This document shows positions 36,902 through 45,741 of a stretch of 64,000 nt of DNA, piece by piece. Position 1 is the first letter of the stretch; each line of letters begins with the position of its first letter. Source of the DNA: Denitrobaculum tricleocarpae (lineage in GTDB: Bacteria > Pseudomonadota > Alphaproteobacteria > Kiloniellales > Kiloniellaceae). The position numbers were made by a program, and so were the translations under genes. Location: positions 1-64,000 of the forward strand of contig NZ_ML660054.1 in NCBI RefSeq assembly GCF_007004665.1, written 5' to 3'. Below the pieces are notes generated by a model. The model was not told the origin of the DNA, ran no database searches, and saw only the letters and a program-made list of their open reading frames with translations.

Positions 36902-37914
36902 ACCAAGTGACGGTCATGCCACCGATGGCACCGCGCAGCTACACCGACAACCAGCTGCAGCTGATCCACCAGACTTACGCGAAGGACTGCACCGCGCAGG
37001 AATTCAACGTCTTTATCGAGGTTGCCAAGCGCTACGGTCTGGACCCGTTCAAGAAGCAGATGTACTGCAACATCTACAACAAGGACGCCAAGCCGAACGA
37101 TAAGAAGCAGCGCACAATGGTTTTCATCACGGCCATTGACGGCTTCCGGGGCATTGCTGAGCGGACGGGCCTCTATCGTCCTGACGAGAACGAGCCTGAG
37201 GTCACCACACACAAGGAATTTGCCAACCCGGACTCGAACCCGCTTGGCATTGAAAAGGCGGTCGTGACCGTCTGGAAGATGGATCAGCGCGGTGACTGGA
37301 ACCCAATCAAGGGCGTGGCCTATTGGGATGAGTTCGCCCCCCTAGTCGAAGGCTATGATGAAGAAGACCGGGGCGAGACCTGGGACAATAGCGGCAATCC
37401 CAAGATGACCCGCATTCCCAACGGCAAGATGATGCTGGACCCGAAGAACAACTTCTGGCGGAAGATGGGCCGTCACATGCTGGCGAAGTGCGCCGAAGCT
37501 CAGGCTTTGCGCCGTGGCTGGCCGAACGATATGAGCGGCATCTATGCGCCGGAAGAGATGGCCGTGGCCGATGCCGACGAAGCAACCGCTGCCGAGCGTG
37601 TAGAACGCGCCGAGCAAGAGCGTCTTCTCCTCGCGACCAAGACCAAAGACACCATCATGATCCAGTGGCGTGCTGGGGACCCTTTGGAAGCCGTGACTCT
37701 CGGGCAGATGGTGGACCGCTGCGCGGCGTTTATCGAGCAGTGCGCCTCGCCGACCCAGCTTGAGACATGGCGGCATATCAATAAGCACAGCCTGCAAGAG
37801 TTCTTCGCGCGGTCTAAGTCTGACGCGCTGGAGATCAAGCGTCTGCTCGAAGAGAAGCTTAAGGCACTTCAGGCGGATGAGCCGGAAACACTTATGGCGG
37901 AGGCGGGTGAATGA
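36898..37914 (+). CDS. bet: Phage recombination protein Bet, RecT/Redbeta type (338 aa)
   Basis: The core FNVFIEVAKRYGLDPFKKQMYCNIYNKDAKPNDKKQRTMVFITAIDGFRGIAERTGLYRPDENE... and FWRKMGRHMLAKCAEAQALRRGWPNDMSGIYAPEEM are diagnostic of Bet annealases. The C-terminal 100 residues are helical. Anneals single strands in RecA-independent recombination. SSB follows; no partner exonuclease gene is adjacent. Confidence 0.92.
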   Translation: MNQVTVMPPMAPRSYTDNQLQLIHQTYAKDCTAQEFNVFIEVAKRYGLDPFKKQMYCNIYNKDAKPNDKKQRTMVFITAIDGFRGIAERTGLYRPDENEPEVTTHKEFANPDSNPLGIEKAVVTVWKMDQRGDWNPIKGVAYWDEFAPLVEGYDEEDRGETWDNSGNPKMTRIPNGKMMLDPKNNFWRKMGRHMLAKCAEAQALRRGWPNDMSGIYAPEEMAVADADEATAAERVERAEQERLLLATKTKDTIMIQWRAGDPLEAVTLGQMVDRCAAFIEQCASPTQLETWRHINKHSLQEFFARSKSDALEIKRLLEEKLKALQADEPETLMAEAGE

Positions 37915-38393
37915 GCGGGTCACTGAACCGAGTTATGCTGATAGGCAACCTTGGCCGCGACCCAGAAATCCGCAGCACACAAGACGGCAACAAGATCGCC
38001 AACCTTTCCATCGCCACAAGCGATACCTGGAAAGATCGCAACAGTGGTGAGCGCCGGGAACGAACCGAATGGCACCGCGTTGTGATTTTCAACGAGCACT
38101 TTGTCGACGTCTGCGAGAAGTTCCTGCGCAAGGGCTCGAAAGTCTATCTGGAGGGGCAGCTTGCCACGAGGAAATGGACCGACCAGCAGGGCAACGACAA
38201 ATACAGCACAGAGGTCGTGCTCCAGAAGTATCGCGGCGAGCTGACCATGCTTGACGGCCGCAGCGAGGGGCAGCAGGGCGGCAGTGGCGACTACGGCGGG
38301 CCTGAGAGGCACAGCGGCAATCATCAGGGCTCTGGGAGCTTTGGCGCCAGCTTCGGGCAGGGCAATGACCTTGACGATGAAATTGGATTTTGA
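37911..38393 (+). CDS. ssb: Single-stranded DNA-binding protein (160 aa)
   Basis: OB-fold residues 4-110 (LNRVMLIGNLGRDPEIRSTQDGNKIANLSIATSDTWKDRNSGERRERTEWHRVVIF, VYLEGQLATRKW), a Gly/Ser/Gln linker and acidic tip DLDDEIGF, close to the usual DDDIPF that binds partner proteins. Overlaps bet by 4 bases. Confidence 0.94.
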   Translation: MSGSLNRVMLIGNLGRDPEIRSTQDGNKIANLSIATSDTWKDRNSGERRERTEWHRVVIFNEHFVDVCEKFLRKGSKVYLEGQLATRKWTDQQGNDKYSTEVVLQKYRGELTMLDGRSEGQQGGSGDYGGPERHSGNHQGSGSFGASFGQGNDLDDEIGF

Positions 38394-38401
38394 GGTGAAG
38401 C

Positions 38402-38836
38402 ATGAAAACCGTGTTCAGAAAAACCTTGCGCGGCCTTGTTCCAGTCGATGAAGACGCACACAGCGAGTTCAGCAAGTGCAAGCTCGATAGGGATGTGATG
38501 GTTGAGATTAAGCGCCACCGGAACATGCACAACCACAACAAATATTGGGTGCTGTGCACGATCATCGCAGACAACTCCGAGCGCTGGCCGACCAAGGAAC
38601 GCGCCTCGCACATGCTGAAGATCGCGACCGGTCACTATGACGAGGTTCTGCGGCCTAACGGCGGGATCGACCGCGTGCCACACAGCATGTCTATCGCCAG
38701 CATGGAGGCAGCCAAGTTCGAAGCATTCTTCGACCAAGTCATCAACCTCACCTGCGCCAAGATCATACCACATCTGGATCCAGGTGGATTGCGCAGCGAG
38801 ATCGAGAACCTTTGCGGCATTGGAGCGGTGGCATGA
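38402..38836 (+). CDS. DUF1367-family phage protein (144 aa)
   Basis: FRKTLRGLVPVDEDAHSEFSKCKLDRDVMVEIKRHRNMHNHNKYWVLCTIIADNSERWPTKERASHMLKIATGHYDEVLRPNGGIDRVPHSMSIASMEAAKFEAFFDQVINL fits the DUF1367 pattern (the NinX/YbcN neighbourhood of lambdoid phages). Likely involved in recombination-linked DNA metabolism; activity unknown. Confidence 0.75.
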   Translation: MKTVFRKTLRGLVPVDEDAHSEFSKCKLDRDVMVEIKRHRNMHNHNKYWVLCTIIADNSERWPTKERASHMLKIATGHYDEVLRPNGGIDRVPHSMSIASMEAAKFEAFFDQVINLTCAKIIPHLDPGGLRSEIENLCGIGAVA

Positions 38837-39054
38837 CTGAAACAAAGCGCATGACCCAGAAGCAAGCGGCTGAATGGGCAGGCTGCAGTATCAGCACTCT
38901 AAAGCGATACGTCTGCGCAGCATGTGACCGCTCTGCCTTGGACCAGATCATTTGGGGATGTGGCAGTACGTGCCGAGACAAGTGCAACCCGCGCACAGAT
39001 AAGTATTGGCCACCAAACAATCCCAAAAGGAGAGAGGTGCGTCCCAATGACTAA
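38833..39054 (+). CDS. HTH and Cys-rich small protein (73 aa)
   Basis: Start 38833 overlaps the previous stop. TETKRMTQKQAAEWAGCSISTLKRYVCAACDRSALDQIIWGCGSTCRDKC: an N-terminal HTH_17-type motif (MTQKQAAEWAGCSISTLKRY), then CAAC and C-x3-C pairs suggesting zinc. A DNA-binding regulator, maybe a second directionality factor. Confidence 0.6.
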   Translation: MTETKRMTQKQAAEWAGCSISTLKRYVCAACDRSALDQIIWGCGSTCRDKCNPRTDKYWPPNNPKRREVRPND

Positions 39055-39075
39055 AACAACGCGTAAGGCTGGGTG

Positions 39076-39243
39076 ATGGTGGATCGCAAGAACGATCGGG
39101 TTGCTGACTTTGTGTTCACCGGCTGGCGGAAATTGACCATCAACAAGATGTGTCATGAGTACAGCGGCCTTACCCGCCGCCAAGTTCTCCGCCGCTACAA
39201 GCCCGTCAAATGCACCATGTCGATTACATTGGAGGATGAGTAG
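39076..39243 (+). CDS. Small basic protein (55 aa)
   Basis: MVDRKNDRVADFVFTGWRKLTINKMCHEYSGLTRRQVLRRYKPVKCTMSITLEDE: basic, helical, likely nucleic-acid binding (SGLTRRQVLRRY resembles an HTH turn). A nine-codon ORF (39047-39076) ends at its ATG. Stop is followed immediately by the next start. Confidence 0.5.
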   Translation: MVDRKNDRVADFVFTGWRKLTINKMCHEYSGLTRRQVLRRYKPVKCTMSITLEDE

Positions 39244-39471
39244 ATGACCGATGAAACGCTTGCGAAGTTCGGCCACCATCCGGACGAAATTATTGACGCC
39301 GAAGTCGAAATCGGTCGCCTCGAAGGACTTCTATCAGAAGCGCAAGCTGGACTTATCAAGACACTCGATTTCCGCGCTGCTACACCTGAAGGCTTGGCAA
39401 TCAAAGAGAATTCGAGACGGGTGCTGCGGGAGACCGGTTATGCCGGTAATTTTGGGTGTACCCATGACTGA
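39244..39471 (+). CDS. Small acidic early protein (75 aa)
   Basis: TDETLAKFGHHPDEIIDAEVEIGRLEGLLSEAQAGLIKTLDFRAATPEGLAIKENSRRVLRETGY... is a helical coiled coil starting one base after the previous stop. No family recognised. Confidence 0.55.
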   Translation: MTDETLAKFGHHPDEIIDAEVEIGRLEGLLSEAQAGLIKTLDFRAATPEGLAIKENSRRVLRETGYAGNFGCTHD

Positions 39472-39532
39472 CCTTCTCCCCCGTCTCCGCGCTGCCACTG
39501 AACCCAGCATGAAGCTTAAGGAGATGGCATGA
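39464..39532 (+). CDS. Possible 22-codon coupled mini-ORF
   Basis: MTDLLPRLRAATEPSMKLKEMA starts within the preceding gene's last codons and stops in the next gene's ATG (GGCATGAGC). Short phage peptides with this MTDLLPRLRAA opening recur before other small genes in phage early operons, but coding here is unproven. Confidence 0.35.
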   Translation: MTDLLPRLRAATEPSMKLKEMA

Positions 39533-39636
39533 GCAGAATGAAAGCCAATTTGATTATCGCTGTCATGTGGATCGGAGCAGTTATGTTTTGTGCCGGCATT
39601 ACCGGTCTCATGGGTCAACTGCTGGGATTTTGGTGA
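39529..39636 (+). CDS. 35-aa membrane peptide
   Basis: MSRMKANLIIAVMWIGAVMFCAGITGLMGQLLGFW: basic start and a single long hydrophobic helix. GGAG ribosome site within the preceding ORF. Unknown role; one of several tiny membrane peptides in this operon. Confidence 0.5.
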   Translation: MSRMKANLIIAVMWIGAVMFCAGITGLMGQLLGFW

Positions 39637-39665
39637 TGACCACCCTACCCCCGGAGGAGTGAGAG

Positions 39666-39920
39666 ATGCCCAACGCCACGTTCAGCATTGCTTACCAGCC
39701 TATCCGGCTCCTGAAGACCTCAGAAGCCGCCCGGTACTGCGGTATGGCGCTGGCCAAATTCAAGCGGGACTGCCCGGCCTCGCCCATCGAGTTCGCACAG
39801 AATCAGATCCGCTACGATGTTAAGGATTTGGACAAGTGGATTGATGGGCTTAAGCTGGCGACAGACGAGAATTCGGACGAATACTGGCTGAGCAAATTCC
39901 GTGACCAGAATTCCAGTTAA
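39666..39920 (+). CDS. Excisionase / recombination directionality factor-like (84 aa)
   Basis: YQPIRLLKTSEAARYCGMALAKFKRDCPASPIEFAQNQIRYDVKDLDKWIDGL is a MerR/HTH_17-type winged helix as in phage excisionases. GGAGGAG ribosome site. It overlaps the integrase start by 20 bases, so the two are cotranscribed from the early promoter and integration state can switch on induction. Confidence 0.75.
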   Translation: MPNATFSIAYQPIRLLKTSEAARYCGMALAKFKRDCPASPIEFAQNQIRYDVKDLDKWIDGLKLATDENSDEYWLSKFRDQNSS

Positions 39921-41001
39921 GCATCTTAAAGTTTACAAGGACCGCCATGGCAAACGGCGTGTGTACTGCCGGGTGTCCGGAAAGGCCATCAAGTCCGATT
40001 GGGGCTCCGCTGAGTTCTTTCGTGAAATCGACGAAGCCAGGAAGCCATTTGCAGATGCGGAGCCGAGCACGAAGCCGGGTACACTCGGGCACCTCATCAA
40101 GCTTTATCGCGCCGGAGATCACTTCAAATCCCGTAAGCCCAGAACCAAGAGCGACTATCAGAAGGTCATTGACCACCTTAAATCGATAGAAGACGCCCCG
40201 CTTGGGAAGATAGATAAGCCATTCGTTGCGAAGCTCAGAGACGAGGCGGCACAGATGCGCGGGCGGCGGTTCGGAAACTACGTCAAAACGGTCATCTCTG
40301 CCATGTTCAGCTGGGGCAGTGAGTACGGCTATACGCCCGCCACGAACCCGCTATTGGGCATTAAAAACATTCCCCGACCCGAAGAGCTACCAGACCCCAA
40401 TCGCCCCTGGACGGATGCAGAGCGCCATATCGTGTTGGACGCCGCGCCAATTCACCTCAAGGTGCCGATCGCGCTTGGCATGTACACCGGCCTGCGGGTT
40501 GAAGACGTGCTGATGCTCTTACGCACGGAATACAACGGTATCGAGATCTCCCGAGAGACAAATAAGTCCAAGCAGGATATCTGGTGGCCCTGCCCCAAAG
40601 ACCTGAAGGCCATTCTTGACGAAGGCATTGCGCATCGAGCGAAGAACCCTCGTGATATCGAGGCTCTCACACTGTGCATCAACAGTCGTGGACGCGCCTG
40701 GAGCTATCACGGCTTCCAGTCGTCATTCTACAAATTCATACGAATGCTTCAGGGCGATGAGGAAAAGGGTATCGAGGCGAAGGTTGCGCCGGGCCTCACC
40801 TTCCATGGACTCCGGCACACAGTGGGCACCATACTTGCTGAGGAAGGCTTTGACGCAAGCACGATCGCAGACGCTCTCGGGCATGCGACGGAAGAGATGG
40901 CGCGGCACTATATGAGGCACGCAAATCTGAAGAAAAAGATGACTGGAGTGGTGAAGGTTTTCGACGTCGCCCTGAACGAAAGAAGGCCAAAGTCTGTCTA
41001 A
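39901..41001 (+). CDS. int: Tyrosine integrase (366 aa)
   Basis: GTG start. Core-binding domain about 60-150; catalytic residues present: Arg199 (TGLRVED), His302-x-x-Arg305 (FHGLRHTVGT), His328 (LGHATEEM) and Tyr337 (ARHYMRH), with a Lys in the beta-hairpin at about 222-224. The N-terminal 55 basic residues (VYKDRHGKRRVYCRVSG) would bind arm sites. The gene ends 78 bases from the attR core in tRNA-Arg. Confidence 0.93.
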   Translation: MTRIPVKHLKVYKDRHGKRRVYCRVSGKAIKSDWGSAEFFREIDEARKPFADAEPSTKPGTLGHLIKLYRAGDHFKSRKPRTKSDYQKVIDHLKSIEDAPLGKIDKPFVAKLRDEAAQMRGRRFGNYVKTVISAMFSWGSEYGYTPATNPLLGIKNIPRPEELPDPNRPWTDAERHIVLDAAPIHLKVPIALGMYTGLRVEDVLMLLRTEYNGIEISRETNKSKQDIWWPCPKDLKAILDEGIAHRAKNPRDIEALTLCINSRGRAWSYHGFQSSFYKFIRMLQGDEEKGIEAKVAPGLTFHGLRHTVGTILAEEGFDASTIADALGHATEEMARHYMRHANLKKKMTGVVKVFDVALNERRPKSV

Positions 41002-41027
41002 CCTTGGCCGAGAATGCTGTCTAACCT
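40995..41027 (+). promoter_or_regulatory. Two putative integrase arm-type sites (right)
   Basis: TGTCTAACCT occurs at 40995-41004 (over the integrase stop codon) and at 41018-41027, 23 bases apart (two helical turns). A third copy sits inside attL (269-278). Confidence 0.55.
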
Positions 41028-41079
41028 ATTGTGCGGTCGGTTTGTGTGGTTTAATTTACTATTCTAAATCAATGCCATA

Positions 41080-41157
<78 letters not shown>

Positions 41158-41315
41158 ATCGGGGAGCCAGATACTGGTTCCTGGATGGATTGCCTCTTAT
41201 GGCAGATTTCGGGGCTTGAGGGCAACTCTTGGTGTGCAGTCCGTCAAACGCGCGGAAAAGATCAGAAATGAGCCGCGAAAACCCGCAAGGGATGACGGCT
41301 CATCTGGGCCAGTGC

Positions 41316-41621
41316 TCAATGGGTCCAGCGGCCTGTGCGCTTGAAGGCGAAGTTATCGGCATAGGCCTTGGGCGTAATTCTGCGTTCGTGCGGCTGCTCC
41401 AGGGAATACATGTATCCCTTGCGCTGGGCGTAGGCGATGGCTTCGTCCTTGCTGTCGAACCAGAGGCGCAACTGCGTCTTGGTGTCCGCGGAAGAGGTCC
41501 AGCCCATCAGGGGTTCGACCTGACGCGCGGTTTCCGGCTCGAACTCGACGACCCAGCGTTCCGTGCGGGCACGGCCCGACTGCATGGAGGTTTTGGGGGG
41601 TTGGAAAATACGCACCTGCAT
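41316..41621 (-). CDS. NADH dehydrogenase accessory subunit, NDUFS4 type (101 aa)
   Basis: Start 41621 has AAGGA seven bases upstream. QVRIFQPPKTSMQSGRARTERWVVEFEPETARQVEPLMGWTSSADTKTQLRLWFDSKDEAIAYAQRKGYMYSLEQPHERRITPKAYADNFAFKRTGRWTH is the full ETC complex I 18-kDa (NDUFS4/AQDQ) signature. This supernumerary subunit is found in alphaproteobacteria and mitochondria and binds the peripheral arm. Confidence 0.93.
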   Translation of the reverse strand: MQVRIFQPPKTSMQSGRARTERWVVEFEPETARQVEPLMGWTSSADTKTQLRLWFDSKDEAIAYAQRKGYMYSLEQPHERRITPKAYADNFAFKRTGRWTH

Positions 41622-41852
41622 CGAAATGTCCTTCGCACTCACTGCTGTGACCAACTGCATCAGGGCCCGTTCGGGCGCAGACTCTGACGAATGACCCAAC
41701 TTAACGCAGCAACATCTATGCCGGGTTAATCCGTCATCCGTTTGGAATTTAAGGTGATTCAGGGTCCGGGGTCCAGCGCGGCTGCAGTCTTGAACGCCCG
41801 GAACGCGAACCGCCCACCAAAACCGGCGAAAAACAGATCACCGATGTTTTGA

Positions 41853-41929
<77 letters not shown>

Positions 41930-42072
41930 ACAGCGCGGAACCTAAGACTTCTTTCTGACGATGGCAACCAGATTGAGTGTCTTTTGTGCAAAAAACACAG
42001 CCCCATCTCTCAGACGTTGGGAAAGCTCATAAAAAGCAGCAAAAAAGACAGTTAATAAACTGTTTTAATTGA

Positions 42073-42528
42073 CTAATCCGTCATTTTCTTAAATTCCCCA
42101 TCCTGGGCGAACTGCGGCAGGCCATCCTCCAGGTCGTAATAAGCCGCCTTGTCGGCGACAAAAATATGCCCTGCCGTCGTCAAACCGGGCGCCTTTTCAA
42201 GGCTGCCGGCGGCAATTGCGATTCGTCCGCTCCCATGCTGTTCCCAGAAGAGTGTCGCGCCGCAGTCCCGGCAAAACCCGCGGCGGGCGGTATCGCTGGC
42301 GTGGTACCACTTCAACCCGCCGTCCCTGATAAAGCGGAAATCTTCATGCGATGCGTTGGTCGAGGCAAGGTAATGCCCTGTCATTTTCCGGCACTGACCA
42401 CAGTGGCAATTGACGACGGGTTCGAGCGGCCCACCGACCTCGAACGCCACGGCGCCGCAGAGGCAAACGCCGCGTGTAACTGTCCCCTTCCCAGACAGAT
42501 CGGCCTCTGACACGTCGGACTCGGGCAT
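42073..42528 (-). CDS. GFA-family (glutathione-dependent formaldehyde-activating-like) protein
   Basis: Zinc ligands in CLCGAV, NCHCGQCRKMTG and FCRDCGATLFW define the Gfa/CENP-V fold; RRGFCRDCG and GHIFVADKAAYYDLEDGLPQF are typical C-terminal features. The start at 42528 has AGGAGGA (spacing 11); 42591, overlapping the GNAT stop, is also possible and would add 21 residues. Members act as S-hydroxymethylglutathione synthases or have unknown roles. Confidence 0.85.
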   Translation of the reverse strand: MPESDVSEADLSGKGTVTRGVCLCGAVAFEVGGPLEPVVNCHCGQCRKMTGHYLASTNASHEDFRFIRDGGLKWYHASDTARRGFCRDCGATLFWEQHGSGRIAIAAGSLEKAPGLTTAGHIFVADKAAYYDLEDGLPQFAQDGEFKKMTD

Positions 42529-42587
42529 ATCGCTCAAATTCCTCCTTTTGCTGCGGGCCGGGAACGCCAGTTCCAGTAGATCCGCCG

Positions 42588-43166
42588 TCATGCTGCAATC
42601 AGTGTCTTACGCATGATGGGGCGCGTATCAGACCGCCTCAATACCTCCGTAAAGCCCGCTCTGACGAACGCAGCCTCAAACCCGGTCCAGGCGTAGACCG
42701 CCGGATAAGGCTTTTTGTTCGGGGCAATCGGATAGCCCTCGAGAACGTCACCGCCCTGCTCCCGGACAAATTCACAGGCCGCTTTCAGCAGCGCCACCGT
42801 CAGCCCTGTTTTCCGATGGCTCTTGCGAATGAGGAAGCAGGAAACACTCCAGACATCCCTTTCATCGACCGGTTTCAAAACCCGCGAAGCCTCCAGCCGC
42901 GTGAAATCGGTCCGTGGCGCTACGGAACACCAGGCGACAGCCTGCGAGCCGTCATAGGCCAGGAGCCCCGGTGGCCTGCCCAATTCGAAAGTCTTCTTCA
43001 TGGCCAAGCGGTTGCCTTCGCCCTTTTGCGCGTCGAACGACTTATTGGTCAAACGCCAGGTCATACACCAGCAGCCGCCGTACCCGCCCTTCTTACCCAT
43101 CAGATCCTCAAAGTCCGGCCAGCGGTCGGCGGTCGCCGCGTGGATAATGATGTCTTTTTCGCTCAT
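42588..43166 (-). CDS. GNAT-family N-acetyltransferase (192 aa)
   Basis: GGYGGCWCMTWRLTNKSF and the acetyl-CoA-binding region VWSVSCFLIRKSHRKTGLTVALLKAACEFVREQG (R-K-x-x-x-K-T-G in place of RxxGxG/A), then GYPIAPNKKPYPAVYAWTGFEAAFVRAGF, mark a GNAT subgroup with a conserved CWCMTWR start. Substrate unknown. Its stop overlaps the GFA frame. Confidence 0.8.
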   Translation of the reverse strand: MSEKDIIIHAATADRWPDFEDLMGKKGGYGGCWCMTWRLTNKSFDAQKGEGNRLAMKKTFELGRPPGLLAYDGSQAVAWCSVAPRTDFTRLEASRVLKPVDERDVWSVSCFLIRKSHRKTGLTVALLKAACEFVREQGGDVLEGYPIAPNKKPYPAVYAWTGFEAAFVRAGFTEVLRRSDTRPIMRKTLIAA

Positions 43167-43346
43167 TGCAGAGCCACCCTCATGAAGCCCGATCCGCTTT
43201 TGGAAACTTTAATATGTTCCTATTTTGTTCTCAAGCATTTTTCCTTGTGGTCCTCTATCGGCTCTCATTGCAAAGGGCTTTACCGCACCGCCTTCACGTG
43301 GCTAGTTTGCGGGTGCCCCACTCCTTCTCAACCGCCTGAGCTCCTT

Positions 43347-43685
43347 ATGTTCGACGACAGATTGCCGACCCATCTCTGGATCCAGGCACACATACGCACC
43401 TGTTCCATAGAAGGAACACCCGCGACCGTCATGCACAAGGGCGAGAGGATGAGTGGAATGCTGTTGCTCAAACTCAATCAGCTCGATCTTGGCTGCCGAG
43501 TCCTGACGCAAATGCGCGATATCGACGGAAAGCTCGGCTGGATGCCCGCCCTGAAAGGCGAGTTGGTCGCGGAACCTGAAGCGGACGAATACATCGCCCG
43601 TGCGGTTAAGCGCGACCCCGACCTTTGGGTCGTCGAAATCGAGAGCCGCGACGGCAGCCATCCCTTCGAAGGCAAGCTGCTCTAG
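43347..43685 (+). CDS. DUF1491-family protein (112 aa)
   Basis: RLPTHLWIQAHIRTCSIEGTPATVMHKGERMSGMLLLKLNQLDLGCRVLTQMRDIDGKLGWMPALKGELVAEPEADEYIARAVKRDPDLWVVEIESRDGSHPFEG is the alphaproteobacterial DUF1491 signature (often near trxA/dut). Function unknown. The 180 bases before it hold no gene. Confidence 0.88.
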   Translation: MFDDRLPTHLWIQAHIRTCSIEGTPATVMHKGERMSGMLLLKLNQLDLGCRVLTQMRDIDGKLGWMPALKGELVAEPEADEYIARAVKRDPDLWVVEIESRDGSHPFEGKLL

Positions 43686-43794
43686 GGTCTGTTGCTATCG
43701 AGCGATCATCTGCCCCAGACCTGCCGTATTCCCGACCGAATGGGAACGCATTCCTTTGCTGAATTGAGGGGCCCTCCAGTAAAGGAAAACCCTC

Positions 43795-44544
43795 GTGTCA
43801 GATATCATCAAACAATCCGGCTTCGGCCTTGCCACGGCCGGCCTCTTTGTCGCCCTCGGCCTGGGCACCTCCGCCGCGCTTCTCGGGCAGAGTCTCATCG
43901 AAATGCGCCGCGCAGAGCGCATCGTGTCGGTCAAAGGGCTGTCCGAGCGCGAAGTCGAGGCCTCGATCGCCAGTTGGCGCCTTCCCTTTCGCGGCACGGC
44001 CAGCGAACGCCAGTCCGCCGTTGCCGAAGCCATCAAATCCCGCGACACCATCATCGCCTTCGCCGAGGAAGGCGGCCTGAACCGGAGCGAACTGGTGGTT
44101 GAGCCTTTCACCTTGAGGGTTGAACGGAATTTCTTGACTATCGATGGCGAGCAGCGGGAGCAACTGCGTTACGTCGCCTCCGGCGCGATCCGCCTGCGTA
44201 GCGAGAATACGGCCGCGATCGCCAATCTGACCGCGAACACCCCCACCCTCCTGGACCGGGGCGTCCTGCTGGGCGACACGGACTACGGCGAAACGCCCCG
44301 CGCCGAGTACATCTTTACCGGCATCAATGACATCAAGCCTGAGATGATCGCCGAGGCGACCAAGAGCGCCCGTGAGGCCGCGCAGCGCTTTGCCGAAGAC
44401 TCCGGCAGTTCGATTGGCCGGATCGCCTCTGCGAACCAGGGTGTGGTTCAGTTTCTTGCTCGGGACGGCAATTACGACGAACGCTTTGAGCGTTTCAAAG
44501 TCATCCGCGTGGTCAGCACGGTCCGCTATGAGTTGGTCGAATAG
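43795..44544 (+). CDS. SIMPL (DUF541) domain membrane-anchored protein (249 aa)
   Basis: GTG start with AAAGGAAA ribosome site. One N-terminal membrane anchor (residues 9-32), then IVSVKGLSEREVEASIASWRLPFRGTASERQSAVAEAIKSRDTIIAF, the SIMPL pattern, and GSSIGRIASANQGVVQFL near the end. Periplasmic. SIMPL proteins have been linked to surface and oxidative-stress phenotypes. Confidence 0.88.
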   Translation: MSDIIKQSGFGLATAGLFVALGLGTSAALLGQSLIEMRRAERIVSVKGLSEREVEASIASWRLPFRGTASERQSAVAEAIKSRDTIIAFAEEGGLNRSELVVEPFTLRVERNFLTIDGEQREQLRYVASGAIRLRSENTAAIANLTANTPTLLDRGVLLGDTDYGETPRAEYIFTGINDIKPEMIAEATKSAREAAQRFAEDSGSSIGRIASANQGVVQFLARDGNYDERFERFKVIRVVSTVRYELVE

Positions 44545-44681
44545 ATCACTTGGGGAACAGTCTGAACAGACCCAACAAACCTGCGGCTATATGATCATTT
44601 TAAACGTGAATACGATAAGTTTTCTCATTTTGTGATCCAAACAGAGGCGTCAGCGCAAGAGAGTCCGGCTATCATGCCCGG

Positions 44682-45731
44682 ATGCTGCATCACACACATA
44701 CGCCCCTTCGGGCCACCACACCGCGCCTGTTCAGAACGACTGCCGGTCGACCGCTCGCCATGCTGCGGAACTGTCCGGCATATGAGGCGACACCTCTGCA
44801 TCGCCTGGAGCCACTGGCTGGCAAATTGGAGGTCGCAATCCTCTGGGCAAAAGACGAGACACAACGTATGGGGCTGGGCAGCTTCAAGGCCCTCGGCGGC
44901 GCCTTTGCGGTGGCACAGATGATCTCCGACGTTGCCGCGACCTCCGACCTCACAAGCCAACAGGCCAGGAACGCAGCCGCAGACATGACCTTCATCACCG
45001 CCAGCGCCGGTAACCACGGCCTCTCGGTCGCCGCCGGTGCCCGGGTCTTCGGCGCCCGGGCAGTTATCGTCTTCTCGACGTCGGTGCCGGAGTCCTTTGC
45101 CGAGCGCATCCGCACCCTCAACGCCGAGGTCGTGCGGGTGGACGGCAGCTACGAGGACAGCGTCGCGGAAGCCACGCGCCTGGCCGAAACGGAGAATTGG
45201 CTGCTGCTCGCCGATGGCTCCTGGGAGGGTTACATCGAACGCCCGGCCATGGTCATGGAAGGCTACACGGTCCTGGCCGAAGAATGCCGCGCGGATTTCG
45301 CAATGGCCAGGCTTTGGCCGACCCATGTCTTCCTGCAGGCCGGAGTTGGTGGCCTGGCGGCGGCGGTGGCAGCACACATCCGGGAATTCTGGGACGAGCA
45401 GCCGCACATCATCGTGGTCGAACCGGATGCCGCCCCCTGTCTGATGGCAAGCGTCAAAGCGGGCGGTTTAACCCGCGCCGAGGGACCGCTCTCCAACATG
45501 GGCCGGCTCGACTGCAAGGATGCCTCCCTGATTGCTTACGACTCGCTTCGACGGGATGCGCAGAGCTTCGTTACCGTCTCGGATGAGGAAGCGGCCGAGG
45601 CTGTCGCCCTTTACGCTCGCAACGGTATCACGACGACCCCGAGCGGTGCCGCCACTCTGGCCGCCCTCCAGCTTATTGCGCCCGGGCCGGACAGCCGTTG
45701 TCTGTTGATTGTTTCGGAAGGCGGCACTTGA
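44682..45731 (+). CDS. Diaminopropionate ammonia-lyase-like PLP enzyme (349 aa)
   Basis: Fold-type II PLP enzyme: cofactor Lys69 in GLGSFKALGGAFAV, phosphate/substrate loop SAGNHGLSVAAGARVFGA, and C-terminal SEGGT. WLLLADGSWEGYIERPAMVMEGYTVLAEE matches DpaL rather than threonine dehydratase. Slightly shorter than the roughly 400-residue E. coli enzyme. It would convert 2,3-diaminopropionate to pyruvate and ammonia. Convergent Lrp-type regulator follows 10 bases on. Confidence 0.85.
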   Translation: MLHHTHTPLRATTPRLFRTTAGRPLAMLRNCPAYEATPLHRLEPLAGKLEVAILWAKDETQRMGLGSFKALGGAFAVAQMISDVAATSDLTSQQARNAAADMTFITASAGNHGLSVAAGARVFGARAVIVFSTSVPESFAERIRTLNAEVVRVDGSYEDSVAEATRLAETENWLLLADGSWEGYIERPAMVMEGYTVLAEECRADFAMARLWPTHVFLQAGVGGLAAAVAAHIREFWDEQPHIIVVEPDAAPCLMASVKAGGLTRAEGPLSNMGRLDCKDASLIAYDSLRRDAQSFVTVSDEEAAEAVALYARNGITTTPSGAATLAALQLIAPGPDSRCLLIVSEGGT

Positions 45732-45741
45732 GCAATGGGAA

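Noticed and set aside
44625-45407. 260-aa minus-strand frame
   Set aside because: Antisense to the PLP enzyme with its SFKALGG motif.
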